Below, piece by piece: positions 20,904 to 29,680 of a stretch of DNA of 64,000 bases. This DNA comes from Desulforhopalus sp. (GTDB taxonomy: Bacteria > Desulfobacterota > Desulfobulbia > Desulfobulbales > Desulfocapsaceae). The stretch is taken from NCBI GenBank assembly GCA_030247675.1, contig JAOTRX010000002.1:1488001-1552000 (forward strand), given 5' to 3'. A program made the position numbers and the translations under genes. Below the pieces are notes generated by a model, which was not told the DNA's origin, ran no database searches, and saw only the letters and a list, made by a program, of their open reading frames with translations. Numbering within the stretch: the first letter of the stretch is position 1; the number at the start of each line of letters is the position of its first letter.

Positions 20904-22811
20904 ATGACTCGCGTTATTCAAGGGACTCCCGTTAAAAATATTATTGATACACTGCGTCAGGCCAAGGGCTATTATATCACCAACACCGCCCGCGACCAGT
21001 CCCAGTCCGATTTCAAAAACCGCATCCTTCTCCATACCGACCTCATGGCGGCCGAGCATCGTGACAGGGCCGGTTATTTTTCCCTGGAAATTACCGGGGG
21101 CGCCTCAATTCATGTCGATATTCTGCGCAAACAGGTGGATCCCTTCCTGAAGTTGAAAAAGCTGCGGGAGAAGATGCCAAACACCATGTTCCAGACGCTC
21201 TGCAGGGGGGTCAATCTCTTTGGCTACCGCCCGTATCCGCAGAATGTCATTCGCTTTACCGTCCGTGAGTTTGCCAAGTATGTCGATGTCTGGCGAACCT
21301 TTGATTTTCTCAACCATGTGCCAAATATGCACGCGGTATTCGAAGAGGTGAACCGGGCCGGAAAACTCAACGAACCGTGTATCTGTTTTTCTACGGGGCC
21401 GGAACACACCAATGCCTATTACGTTGCCAAGGCCGGCGAGATTATTGACGTCACAGGCAAGGACATCACACTCTGTATCAAGAACCACGGTGGCCTGGGA
21501 ACACCGAAGCGTATCGGCGAACTGGTTGATGCCCTGAAACAGAAATACCCTGATGTTCCCATCCACTACCACGGCCACAACACCGATGGCAATGACCTGG
21601 GCAGGATTGTCGAGGCGGTGCGGAACGGCGCGTCGATTGTTGATGCCGCCGACTCGGCCTTCAGCGGTTTTTATGGACCGGCACCGATCTTGACCGTCGT
21701 GCAGACCCTCAAGGAATACGGCTATGAAGCAGTGTGCTTTGATGAAGAGGCGGTTATCGCCACCTCCGATGTCATCCGCGACCAGCGCAAATACTACGAG
21801 CAATTCGAATCGCAGATCAAGGGCTTCCAGCCGACGGTACAGATCCATAAGTTGCCCGGCGGGGCGATGGGGTCGAGTCTTGAACAGGCCGCCAAAGGCG
21901 GTTTCCTCGACCGGATGCCGGATATCCTCCACAAGGAGCTACCACGGGTGCAGCAGGAACTCGGCAACTATTGGTCTGTGACCCCCGGTTCGCAGATCCT
22001 CTGGACCACGGCGGTCGCCAATGTTCTTGGCGGGGAGCGGTACGGTAATCCTTCCGGGGATCTGCGCAATCTGCTCCTTGGCAAATATGGACCGTTTCCC
22101 TTTTATAAGCCTGAGGAATGGATCTACGAAAAGGTGCTTGGCGATAATTGGCGGGAGGTCCTGGAAAAGGAGGGTGGCGTCGATGGCATCGCCGATATGG
22201 ATCTGGCCCATGAACGCTACGCCCTGGCTGAGCTGATTGGGGCTGAGCCGACCGATGAACAGCTTGTACTCTATCTGCAGCACCCCAACGATGCGGTGGA
22301 ATTCTTCAAGTTTACCGAACAGTACGGCCAGGTCTATGTGTTGCCGCCGTCGATACTCTTTCGCCAAAATGGTTTTGATATCGGTGAAAAGATGAGTTTT
22401 CGGGATCACCACGGCAAGGAGCATATGATCGAGGTTGGTCCCTCTCCAGTCAGTGATTCAGGGGAAACCAGCGTCTATTTTATTGTTGATCACCATCCAT
22501 CGATCTTTTCCTTCAAGGCCAAGGCCGCGGTGGGCAAGCAAGGTGAGGCACCGATTCTCGACAAGGAAGAGATACTAGATCTGGCCAAGGCGGGCGATGT
22601 TCGTTCACCGTTCTCCGGCAAGATTGTCGAGATCACCGTCACCGAAGGGCAGGAAGTGATGGTCGGCGACCGAGTGGCGATCATGGAGGCGATGAAGATG
22701 CAGACCCCGATTCTTGCTGAAATGGCCGGTATTGTTACCAATATCAATGCCAAAAAGGGCGACAGTCTCAAGCCGGGTGGCAGGATTTTGAAGATCGATC
22801 CAAACGAATAG
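20904..22811 (+). CDS. Biotin-dependent carboxyltransferase with C-terminal biotinyl domain (PycB/OadA-like, divergent)
   Basis: A 635-aa protein in three parts. Residues about 20-300 form an HMGL/DRE-TIM-type carboxyltransferase barrel, residues 300-460 a PYC/OADA helical domain, and residues about 560-635 a biotinyl domain with the canonical MEAMKM attachment site. It pairs with the upstream biotin carboxylase. The order fits pyruvate carboxylase subunit B or oxaloacetate decarboxylase alpha. Three motifs depart from the family. The usual TDTT.RDAHQS reads TNTARDQSQS (Asn 27, one residue shorter). CIKDMAG reads CIKNHGG (Lys 193 kept). HTHDTSG reads HGHNTDG (His 223 and His 225 kept). The acceptor substrate may therefore not be pyruvate. 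No sodium-pump beta or gamma subunit is adjacent. Confidence 0.85.
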   Translation: MTRVIQGTPVKNIIDTLRQAKGYYITNTARDQSQSDFKNRILLHTDLMAAEHRDRAGYFSLEITGGASIHVDILRKQVDPFLKLKKLREKMPNTMFQTLCRGVNLFGYRPYPQNVIRFTVREFAKYVDVWRTFDFLNHVPNMHAVFEEVNRAGKLNEPCICFSTGPEHTNAYYVAKAGEIIDVTGKDITLCIKNHGGLGTPKRIGELVDALKQKYPDVPIHYHGHNTDGNDLGRIVEAVRNGASIVDAADSAFSGFYGPAPILTVVQTLKEYGYEAVCFDEEAVIATSDVIRDQRKYYEQFESQIKGFQPTVQIHKLPGGAMGSSLEQAAKGGFLDRMPDILHKELPRVQQELGNYWSVTPGSQILWTTAVANVLGGERYGNPSGDLRNLLLGKYGPFPFYKPEEWIYEKVLGDNWREVLEKEGGVDGIADMDLAHERYALAELIGAEPTDEQLVLYLQHPNDAVEFFKFTEQYGQVYVLPPSILFRQNGFDIGEKMSFRDHHGKEHMIEVGPSPVSDSGETSVYFIVDHHPSIFSFKAKAAVGKQGEAPILDKEEILDLAKAGDVRSPFSGKIVEITVTEGQEVMVGDRVAIMEAMKMQTPILAEMAGIVTNINAKKGDSLKPGGRILKIDPNE

Positions 22812-22909
22812 AATGGTTCCAGGACTTCCGCTCTGTACTGAATTGGCAGCTCGTGGCCATTCGTTACGGGCGGAAGGATTTCGCCACAGCAGGATATTTT
22901 ACTCGCAGT

Positions 22910-23755
22910 CTAGCCGCTGAAAAAGACAAAGGCGAGGCCGTTCAGGCACGACCATACTAAAATCAGCCCGGTGCCGATAATACATGCCATGGCCGCCACC
23001 CGGTGGCCGAAGGTTTCTTTCTTCTTATCTTTATAACCAAGTAGAAAAGCCAGCAGTGCACCGGTCAGCATGCCGCCGCCGTGTCCCCAGTTGTTAATCC
23101 CCGGGACGAGAAAACCAAAGAGGGCGATTCCCACCGCCCAGCCGCCTATCTGGCTGAAGATATTGCGGCCATAGATACCACCGCGACTCCTGCCATAATA
23201 GAGAAGGGCGCCGATCAGGCTGCAGACCGCCGCCGATGCGCCAATGGTAAAGGAGACCCCGGCCAGGCTGGAGATGACAAAGCCGCCGACGCTGCCGAGA
23301 ATGTAGAGGATAATTGTTCTGCTGGCGCCGAATTCGAGGACCATCAGTGGGGCGAGCTGGCGCAGGGCGAGCATATTGAAGACCAGATGCAGCAAGCCGC
23401 CGTGCAGAAAGCCGGCCGCCACCAGAGACCACCAGCGCCCCAGCTGGAAGAGCGGCATGGTTCCCGTCGAACCGAGAACCAGCAGGCTTTGGTTGGTTGG
23501 GGCAAGAAACTCAAAGGGGTTAAAGCCGGAGAGCCGTGGATCAATGGCCAGAGCGACGACAAACATGATGGCGTTGGTGGTGATGAGCACCGTTACCAGC
23601 TTGTCGGCGTCGTTTGCGCCGCCGGCCAGGAAGAACCTTTTCCACCACGCCCCCGGGCGACTCATCTGGCAGTAGGGGCAGCGCGGGACCGAGCGATTGA
23701 TCAGTTTCCGGCAGCCGGGGCACAGCTGCGATCCTATGTTGTTATCTGCTGACAT
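22910..23755 (-). CDS. Rhomboid-family intramembrane serine protease with N-terminal zinc ribbon
   Basis: A 281-aa protein. Residues 10-35 hold two CxxC pairs (CPGC, CPYC) that form a rubredoxin-like zinc ribbon on the cytoplasmic side. Six hydrophobic segments follow. The catalytic Ser lies in FTIGASAAVCSLIGALL and the catalytic His in NNWGHGGGMLTGALLAFLLG. A conserved HLVFNMLALRQLA (HxxxN oxyanion motif) precedes them. The enzyme should cut single-pass membrane proteins within the bilayer; substrates are unknown. It is monocistronic, 97 bases beyond the carboxyltransferase and convergent with it. Confidence 0.88.
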   Translation of the reverse strand: MSADNNIGSQLCPGCRKLINRSVPRCPYCQMSRPGAWWKRFFLAGGANDADKLVTVLITTNAIMFVVALAIDPRLSGFNPFEFLAPTNQSLLVLGSTGTMPLFQLGRWWSLVAAGFLHGGLLHLVFNMLALRQLAPLMVLEFGASRTIILYILGSVGGFVISSLAGVSFTIGASAAVCSLIGALLYYGRSRGGIYGRNIFSQIGGWAVGIALFGFLVPGINNWGHGGGMLTGALLAFLLGYKDKKKETFGHRVAAMACIIGTGLILVWSCLNGLAFVFFSG

Positions 23756-23888
23756 GGAGGACCGTTCATTGGCAAAGAGGGAGATTGTGTCCTGGTGCCT
23801 CGCAACGGTTCATTGAGGCGAGGCGCGGAAAACTGCGGGGTAAGAGAACAGGGGGAGCATGGCGCAGCTCCCCGAAGAACAGCCGGAA

Positions 23889-24437
23889 TTACCTGTTGGC
23901 GAAGGAATTGGTAAATAGATTGTCTATTGCCTCTCGTCCCGCGTCGCTCAGATAGCGGGTACCGCTGCCGACGAAGGTGTCGTATTCAATGCGTGGCGTA
24001 TCTTCTTGCCAGGATCCCTTCCAGGTGAACCATTTCTTTTGTGGCTGGTCGAAGACATGGAGGGGGCGATTAAACATCTTCGCCAGTTCAACTGCCCAAC
24101 CGGTGCCGCCCTTGACCGAGCCATCCTCTTGAATGGCACCGATGACGAATACCTGGTGGCCACTATTGACCATGTGGAAGATTGTCTGCAGGACCTTGCG
24201 AATCTTTTCCGTCTCATAGTAGGTGCGGTTGAGCATGCGCGAAGCGAGTTCCATGCTGATATCACCTCGTTCGAGCTGGTCCTTGCCCAAAACAACAACA
24301 TTTTGGTCGCGGGTAAGCTTGTGACCTTCAAAGGAATAGACAACTTCCTTAATGCCCATTCTCTCCGCTGCCTCGCCAAAAGTCGCCTCGGCGCCTTTCA
24401 GGCCGCTACTGTACAAGGTGTATTTCGATAGATCCAT
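23889..24437 (-). CDS. SLOG-like Rossmann-fold protein of unknown function
   Basis: A 182-aa soluble protein. The N-terminus reads YTLYSSGLKGAEATFGEAA followed by YSFEGH. This resembles the nucleotide-binding SGG.KGAD signature of small SLOG/DprA-like proteins, but with SSG in place of SGG. A later segment FVIGAIQEDGSVKGGTGW is followed by AVELAKMFNRPLHVFD, which looks like the second half of such a fold. A C-terminal GSGTRYLSDAGREAI closes it. Family members are thought to bind nucleotide-derived ligands, mostly without known function. ATG 24437 is preferred, with GGAG just upstream; the frame is open further upstream but without resemblance to the fold. It lies 175 bases downstream of cmoB on the same strand. 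Confidence 0.6.
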   Translation of the reverse strand: MDLSKYTLYSSGLKGAEATFGEAAERMGIKEVVYSFEGHKLTRDQNVVVLGKDQLERGDISMELASRMLNRTYYETEKIRKVLQTIFHMVNSGHQVFVIGAIQEDGSVKGGTGWAVELAKMFNRPLHVFDQPQKKWFTWKGSWQEDTPRIEYDTFVGSGTRYLSDAGREAIDNLFTNSFANR

Positions 24438-24612
24438 TTCGGGGGCTCCTTCGTAAGGTAAATAACTATTATAAGTATATTGGGATAGACAAATCCCTTG
24501 TGCAGCCTGTGTCTCGCATGACGGGGGAGACGCAGAAAAATTGAAGTGTCGCCTCAGTGTAACCATAGTGAGGGGGAATGGCAACACCTGGCGAAATATT
24601 AATGGAACCGGG

Positions 24613-25575
24613 TCATGATTTTTTTTGTCCTTTGACGAAGATACGCCAGGGCGCCGGGTAACCTTCAAGGGTCAAGTCCGGATTTCCAGGAGTAATAAAG
24701 TCGCTGTACGATTCAAAGGTCATCCACTCGGTGCGGCGTTGTTCGGCGCTGGACATGGGGTGTTGGCAGAACAGGCTGACATCGACGAAACCGGCCTTCG
24801 TCATCCAGTTGCAGAGACAGGCGCCGGTTGGCACGAAGTAGGTTCCGGGCACCTTGGCGTAGGTGTCTTTTGGAAACAGCGCCATCGGTGCTTCACCGGG
24901 GATGGCCTGGGACTCGACAAGCAATGTTCCCCCGGGCTTCAGGGCAGTATGGATGTCGCGGAGGGTATCAACCGGCGATGGACGATGATAGATGACCCCC
25001 ATGAGAAACACCACGTCAAAGCAGGAAGGAAAGAGGGCCAGATGCTCGACACCAAGGAGATCGATATCCAGACCTGGGCACCCGGCCATGCCCTGCAGAG
25101 CCTTGAAGCAGTAGTAGTGCTGGACCGATGGCTCGAAACCAAGAACGAGTTTGGGCTGGGCCGGAGTCATACGGAACATGTAATAGCCATTGTTGCAGCC
25201 GATGTCGGCAATGACTTTGCCTGAAAGGTTGGGGAGGGCAGGCACCAGCCTTTGCCACTTTCTCTCACTGCGCCATTCGGCATCGATATCGATGCCAAAT
25301 ACCGAGAACGGCCCTTTCCGCCAGGGCATAAAGGCCTTGAGTTTGTCGGTGACGATGAGCCGTTTCTGGTCAGTCATCTCCTCGGCTGAGCCAATTATTA
25401 CTTGATCGCCGGTGCAGTCGACATGGCCGGCGCGGTACTGGGCGAGCTGCAGGGCCGGTTCGCGGTAACGAAGAAAGCCTTTTTTGTCCTGATTCACCCA
25501 GTTATGGCGTTTGCTGCTTTCTTGCAGAATAGCGTCAAAATTTGCCGAAGAAGGGAGAGATGCCAGATAATCCAT
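24613..25575 (-). CDS. cmoB: tRNA U34 carboxymethyltransferase CmoB
   Basis: Transfers the carboxymethyl group of carboxy-SAM to 5-hydroxyuridine at tRNA wobble position 34, giving cmo5U. The 320-aa protein is of normal length. It has the N-terminal CmoB-specific region (WRKGPFSVFGIDIDAEWRS), the nucleotide-binding motif IADIGCNNGYYMFRM, and the downstream GVEHL and VIYHRPSPVDTL segments. Its upstream partner cmoA ends 13 bases before it, so the pair is an operon. Confidence 0.95.
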   Translation of the reverse strand: MDYLASLPSSANFDAILQESSKRHNWVNQDKKGFLRYREPALQLAQYRAGHVDCTGDQVIIGSAEEMTDQKRLIVTDKLKAFMPWRKGPFSVFGIDIDAEWRSERKWQRLVPALPNLSGKVIADIGCNNGYYMFRMTPAQPKLVLGFEPSVQHYYCFKALQGMAGCPGLDIDLLGVEHLALFPSCFDVVFLMGVIYHRPSPVDTLRDIHTALKPGGTLLVESQAIPGEAPMALFPKDTYAKVPGTYFVPTGACLCNWMTKAGFVDVSLFCQHPMSSAEQRRTEWMTFESYSDFITPGNPDLTLEGYPAPWRIFVKGQKKS

Positions 25576-25588
25576 GGTTGGCTAGTTT

Positions 25589-26326
25589 TCAGGCGGGTTT
25601 TACCGCCACAAAAGATACAAAGTTGAACCAGCGGAAATAGGTCTCGACGGCGGTAAAACCGGCCTTGACCAGCATCGCCAGGTTTTCCTCGATGGAAAAA
25701 GGGATGAGAACGTTTTCCAGGGCCTCCCGCTTTTTGGCAATCTCCAGTTCCGAGTAGCCCCGTGATTTTTTATACTGGTGGTAGATGGATATGTATTGAC
25801 GGTTGAGGCGGCGGTTGTGGCTGATGACCTTCTCACTCATCAGCAGAACTCCGCCCGGCCGCAGGTTGTCAAAAAGCCGATGGAGAAATTCCTGGCGCTG
25901 CAAGGGCCTGATGAACTGCAAGGTATAGTTGAGGATGATCCCTGCTGCCCCAGGATGGTTGAAGGTGGTTATGTCCTCAAGGGCAAAGGCGAGGCTCCCC
26001 TGTTTGCCGTACAATTCCGCCTTGAGCCGGGCCTTGTCGAGCATGGGGGCCGAGTTGTCGAGTCCGACAAAATGCAGTTTCTTCTGGCGCAGCAGGCGGC
26101 AGAAAAGCAGCAGACTGGTGCCGGTGGAACAACCGAGGTCATAGACGGTATCGCCCGGCGATAAAAAGGTGTCGAGCAACTGGGCGGAGGCCTCGATCAC
26201 CTCTTTGTAGAAAGGGATGGAGCGATCAAGCATATCGTCGAAGACCTCGACGACCCGTTCGTTGAAGACGAAGTCTTCCGGTATTGTATCGATCTTAAAA
26301 AGCGTATCCTTGGGGGTATCAATCAT
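25589..26326 (-). CDS. cmoA: Carboxy-S-adenosyl-L-methionine synthase CmoA
   Basis: Makes carboxy-SAM from SAM and prephenate, the cofactor used by CmoB. The 245-aa protein begins DTLFKIDTIPEDFVFNERV, the usual CmoA start. It contains FDDMLDRSIPFY, motif I YDLGCSTGTSLL and NYTLQFIRP. ATG 26326 is chosen because the family begins close to this point. A TTG 33 bases upstream is in frame, and neither has a clear ribosome-binding site. It is divergent from the biotinyl-like gene. Confidence 0.94.
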   Translation of the reverse strand: MIDTPKDTLFKIDTIPEDFVFNERVVEVFDDMLDRSIPFYKEVIEASAQLLDTFLSPGDTVYDLGCSTGTSLLLFCRLLRQKKLHFVGLDNSAPMLDKARLKAELYGKQGSLAFALEDITTFNHPGAAGIILNYTLQFIRPLQRQEFLHRLFDNLRPGGVLLMSEKVISHNRRLNRQYISIYHQYKKSRGYSELEIAKKREALENVLIPFSIEENLAMLVKAGFTAVETYFRWFNFVSFVAVKPA

Positions 26327-26478
26327 TGTGAGAGAAAATTGGTTTGTGGTGCGCTTCAAAGGAGGGAGGCATTTCTTGCGTATTGGCCGGCACTATACCA
26401 CCAACCAAGGGCGTGGAAAACCAAAAACCGGTAGCGCAACCCTTCCTGGCGTTTGGTGTAGTTCAGGAAAAATTGGTC

Positions 26479-26507
26479 TTGCCTTGTATCTTCTCAGCCG
26501 GTATAAA
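26479..26507 (+). promoter_or_regulatory. Candidate sigma-70 promoter upstream of the biotinyl-like gene
   Basis: TTGCCT at 26479-26484 and TATAAA at 26502-26507 are separated by exactly 17 bases. The start codon at 26605 is about 95 bases downstream. This is a consensus match only. Confidence 0.35.
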
Positions 26508-26604
26508 CCAAGTGCCTGCGCTGTGCCGGGTGCATGAGCGATTTTTCCGGCCGGGATGCACTTTTACCGGCCTTTCAGATAATCAGTACAACTAGGTTTT
26601 GGGT

Positions 26605-27261
26605 ATGTCTAACGAATTGGATTTTGACGAATTACTCAGCAATTATAAGTCCGATCCCTTTGGCTATGTCGACATTTTCTCCGTTCATACCGGCAGGGTG
26701 TCGTTTAAGGCTGGCGTTGGTCAAGAGGTGGTTGCCACCAGCGGCGAATGGTTGCAGGTTCCCGGCACAGCCCTTTACGAGATCAACCGGGAAAGAAACC
26801 CGCGGATCATCACCGCCCAAGTTAACGGCATAGTAGCGGAGCTGAGCAGTGAACTCGATGGTCAATTCGTCGAGGCAGGGGTGAAGCTCATGACCATCAA
26901 ACATCCGCTTAAAAAGAAGGAAATTATAGAGAGCATCCTGAAAGAGGTGCTGTCGCTCTTCCCCGCGCCGGAATCGGCAAAATATTTCTTTGCCATGGAC
27001 ATCCAGTCGCGAATCGATAAAAAAGGTGCACGGGCGATAACCATTGAACCGGGTGAAGAGATTCTCACAATGTCGCTGATGAAGCGGGACACCCCGGTGT
27101 ATTACAACGGTGAGCGTGGGGTTATTCATTCAGTATATTTCAAGCCTGGCGTTTCCGTCAGTCAGGGCGAACCGCTTCTCGGGGTCTGCGCACCGGAGAA
27201 ACTGCCGCTGATCCAGAAGATTATTACCCGGGTCAAGGCAGAGTGGGACAGTGAACATTAA
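26605..27261 (+). CDS. Protein with two biotinyl/lipoyl-like (barrel-sandwich) domains
   Basis: A 218-aa soluble protein. Compared by eye with the biotinyl domain at 20904-22811, it contains two such folds. The first, about residues 22-100, has HTGRVSF, VGQEV, then AQVNGIV and FVEAGVKLMTI, but the hairpin that should carry the modified lysine reads INRERNP. The second, about residues 128-196, has LTMSLMKRDTP, then GVIHSVYFKPGVSVSQGEPLLGV. Here Met-Lys160-Arg sits exactly where the family has Met-Lys-Met. Lys 160 could therefore carry biotin or another prosthetic group. The next gene, 26 bases downstream, is a biotin-ligase-like enzyme, so the two are probably cotranscribed and act together. 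No enzyme domain is seen. Confidence 0.6.
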   Translation: MSNELDFDELLSNYKSDPFGYVDIFSVHTGRVSFKAGVGQEVVATSGEWLQVPGTALYEINRERNPRIITAQVNGIVAELSSELDGQFVEAGVKLMTIKHPLKKKEIIESILKEVLSLFPAPESAKYFFAMDIQSRIDKKGARAITIEPGEEILTMSLMKRDTPVYYNGERGVIHSVYFKPGVSVSQGEPLLGVCAPEKLPLIQKIITRVKAEWDSEH

Positions 27262-27287
27262 TTCCTTTGGTACGCATACCGGGCAGG

Positions 27288-28223
27288 ATGGTTGTGGCGG
27301 TTAATCGCCCGGATCCCCGGGCGGTCCTGCGGCGTCTGCAACTTGAATTGTCGGTCCAGGAGCCGCACACGCTGTATGATCCGAGAGCGATCGTTCGCTA
27401 CGGTTCCTACGTTGGTACTGTTATTGAAAGCCACGAGCAGTTACCAAGGGCCATGGACCACGCCCGTGGTTTAATCGCTGCGGCCGCCCGAAACGGCAAA
27501 TCAATGGTCAGCGGAACCGTCATCATCGCGGATACACTAAGTCAATGCAAGGGGCGGTTTTCCCGCTCGTGGCATGCGCCGCACGGCGGGGCGTGGGGAT
27601 GTATGATCTTTGCCAATACCCTGTTGCCTCAGGGGCGCAGTTTCATTTCGCTTACTGCCGGCGTTGCCTGCTGTGAAGCGGTGCGGGAGGTCGCCGGGGT
27701 AAATGGGCAGGTTCGCTGGGTAAATGATGTGCTGGTTGAGGGGAGAAAGCTTGCCGGCTTTCTGGTGGAGAGCTACACCGAACCGGTGCACGGCGAGGAA
27801 TTCGCCCTGGTCGGGTTTGGCATAAATGTCAACAACACTCAATTCCCAGAAGAAATTGAGGGAACTGCCACAAGTCTTCGACTCCTTCTTGGCCGAAATA
27901 CCGATCTCTCCGAATTTACCACGGTGTTTCTCGCAAAACTTGCCTGGAACATTGGCATCCTCCACCATGAAGAAGCACGGGACCTCAAGGAGGAGGGCTT
28001 CTCCGGCAGACAGGGGCGGCACCTGCTTCTCGACCGCTGGCTGGCACTTTCCGATACCCTTGGCAAACGGGTGATTTTTGGCTTCGACGTAATTACTGCA
28101 CCGCAATACCAGGCGGAGGTCGTCGGACTGGACACAAGTGGTGGGCTCATCCTTCGGCTCGCTGACGGGACAACGACAGTTGAGCATAGTGGAGAAATTC
28201 GCTATCTAGGGCAGGTCGGCTGA
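27288..28223 (+). CDS. Biotin protein ligase-like enzyme (BirA/LplA fold, atypical active site)
   Basis: A 311-aa protein without the N-terminal DNA-binding domain of BirA. It has the catalytic BPL/LplA fold and the C-terminal SH3-like domain (ending SGEIRYLG). Motifs recognised are SWHAPHGGAWGCMIFANTL, RWVNDVLVEGRKLAGFLVE, VGFGINVNN and TATSLRLLLG. Two departures stand out. The adenylate loop GRGRRGR reads SQCKGRFSR (residues 85-93), and KWPND reads RWVND (Arg 143), which replaces a lysine important for biotinyl-adenylate chemistry in BirA. It lies next to a double biotinyl-like protein, its likely substrate. The start is uncertain: ATG 27288, GTG 27294 and TTG 27267 are all possible. Confidence 0.72.
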   Translation: MVVAVNRPDPRAVLRRLQLELSVQEPHTLYDPRAIVRYGSYVGTVIESHEQLPRAMDHARGLIAAAARNGKSMVSGTVIIADTLSQCKGRFSRSWHAPHGGAWGCMIFANTLLPQGRSFISLTAGVACCEAVREVAGVNGQVRWVNDVLVEGRKLAGFLVESYTEPVHGEEFALVGFGINVNNTQFPEEIEGTATSLRLLLGRNTDLSEFTTVFLAKLAWNIGILHHEEARDLKEEGFSGRQGRHLLLDRWLALSDTLGKRVIFGFDVITAPQYQAEVVGLDTSGGLILRLADGTTTVEHSGEIRYLGQVG

Positions 28224-28262
28224 TTTGGCGACCCCTCTTTTGGGCAATTTATCCGGTTATGT

Positions 28263-28775
28263 TTACAGGGCTATACGGAGAGCCATCCCCAGAAAAACCG
28301 TGTCGGTATCGATATTGGTGTCCTTTCCCTCAAGCTCTGCCGAATCGTTGAATCGGTAGTTCCCGTAAAAATCGGCATAAAGACTGGGCAGTATCTCAAG
28401 ATTCAAGCCAGCCCTGAGGGCAAAGAAAGGCTTCTCGGCAAACTCTTCGTCACTATACATGATACCAACCCCCAGGCCACAGTAAACGGCCCGGCCAAGG
28501 AGGATATACGCCTCTGGGGCCAGAGCCGATTCCCCAAACCGGTCCGGCAGAAACTCAAGATCAAGTTCAAGGCCGAGCAGGCCTTGCCAGTATTGATACG
28601 ACGCCAGATAGGCCACCCCATTCTTGTCGTATTTTTTATCGCCAAATTCAATATCTTCAAGCGCTACCCAATAATTAGCCCCGCCACCGATACGCACATC
28701 ACCGGCCGCTGAACAGTTACCTGCGGCGGTGGTGACAAACAACAAGAATAAAATGAAATAGCCCTCTTTCTTCAT
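28263..28775 (-). CDS. Hypothetical small outer-membrane beta-barrel-like protein
   Basis: A 170-aa exported protein, with a signal peptide ending near CSAAG (residue 25). The mature part alternates hydrophobic and polar residues in strands such as LLGLELDLEFL, AYILLGRAVYCGLGVGIMY and LYADFYGNYRF, and ends VFLGMALRIAL. This is the pattern of a small outer-membrane barrel of the OmpA/OmpW/YfaZ size class, with an aromatic-poor C-terminus. I do not recognise a family. It ends 40 bases from the biotin-ligase-like gene, convergently. Confidence 0.6.
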   Translation of the reverse strand: MKKEGYFILFLLFVTTAAGNCSAAGDVRIGGGANYWVALEDIEFGDKKYDKNGVAYLASYQYWQGLLGLELDLEFLPDRFGESALAPEAYILLGRAVYCGLGVGIMYSDEEFAEKPFFALRAGLNLEILPSLYADFYGNYRFNDSAELEGKDTNIDTDTVFLGMALRIAL

Positions 28776-28916
28776 AGCATTGTACCTCGGTTATTATTTG
28801 TCTAATTCCATTGCATTGAGCCGTTTACCGGGATGCAGGTCCTTTTGCCGCTGTTGGTTCAACTCGGTTTTTCGTCCGTTATTCGAGTAGCCTGGATGGG
28901 AAAAAGGGGCGATTGG

Positions 28917-29663
28917 TCAGGCATGTGTATGGGTTTGCATCATCCTCCATGCCACGATGTCCCTTTGTAACAGGTATCTTCCATAGCCATGGAGCAGTGC
29001 AAGGGCCTCTTTGAGGATAGCTCCGGACATCTTCAAACAGTGCAGCCGGTCGAGTGGTAAATCCTGAGCTGAGCGGAGCACCCTGATGGTGCCGTGGGAA
29101 ATGATCGATGTCTTCTCTGGTCCTGCACATCCTGAACAGATGATTCCGCCGCCGCTTGGGGTGAAACTATAGCTCCGCTTGGTCGTAATCGGCTCGGCGC
29201 ATCGGCTGCATGCATGCAGGTTCGGCCGATATCCCAAATACTCGAAAAAGCGAATGAGAAAAAGGACAAGAACGGCCTTTGGTTGCTGCCGGAGGTTAAT
29301 ATTGTGGAAGGTCCACAGGCAAAGGCGGAAAAGACGTTCATCCGGCTCGGCTTCTTTGATGCCGACAAGCATAAACTCTCTGACAACCGAGGCAATGGTG
29401 TAGAGTTCCAGGTTGTTGCGGATATTGATAAAACTGGTGTGCAGATCGGCTTCGGCGAGAAAAGCCAGGTGCCGTCCGGTTTTCCTCTCACAAACGATAT
29501 GGAGAAAGCTGAACAGTTCAAGTTTATTGACGAATCGTCGCAGGCTTTTCTTGGCGCCCTTGGCAATGGCGGTAATCCTTCCCTCGTCCTGACAGAACAG
29601 GGTGACAATTATGTCCGACTCGCCATAGTCGCTGCAGTCGAGGACGATGGCTTCAGTTTCCAT
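28917..29663 (-). CDS. recO: DNA repair protein RecO
   Basis: Mediator that helps load RecA on SSB-coated gaps and anneals single strands. The 248-aa protein has the N-terminal OB fold (METEAIVLDCSDYGESDIIV, then TLFCQDEGRITAIAKGA) and a helical C-terminal domain. That domain holds a four-cysteine zinc site (CSRC and CSGC). It is the last gene of a minus-strand cluster after surA and the rodZ-like gene, with a 17-base gap to the latter. Confidence 0.93.
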   Translation of the reverse strand: METEAIVLDCSDYGESDIIVTLFCQDEGRITAIAKGAKKSLRRFVNKLELFSFLHIVCERKTGRHLAFLAEADLHTSFINIRNNLELYTIASVVREFMLVGIKEAEPDERLFRLCLWTFHNINLRQQPKAVLVLFLIRFFEYLGYRPNLHACSRCAEPITTKRSYSFTPSGGGIICSGCAGPEKTSIISHGTIRVLRSAQDLPLDRLHCLKMSGAILKEALALLHGYGRYLLQRDIVAWRMMQTHTHA

Positions 29664-29680
29664 ACTGCCAGTTCGATGGT

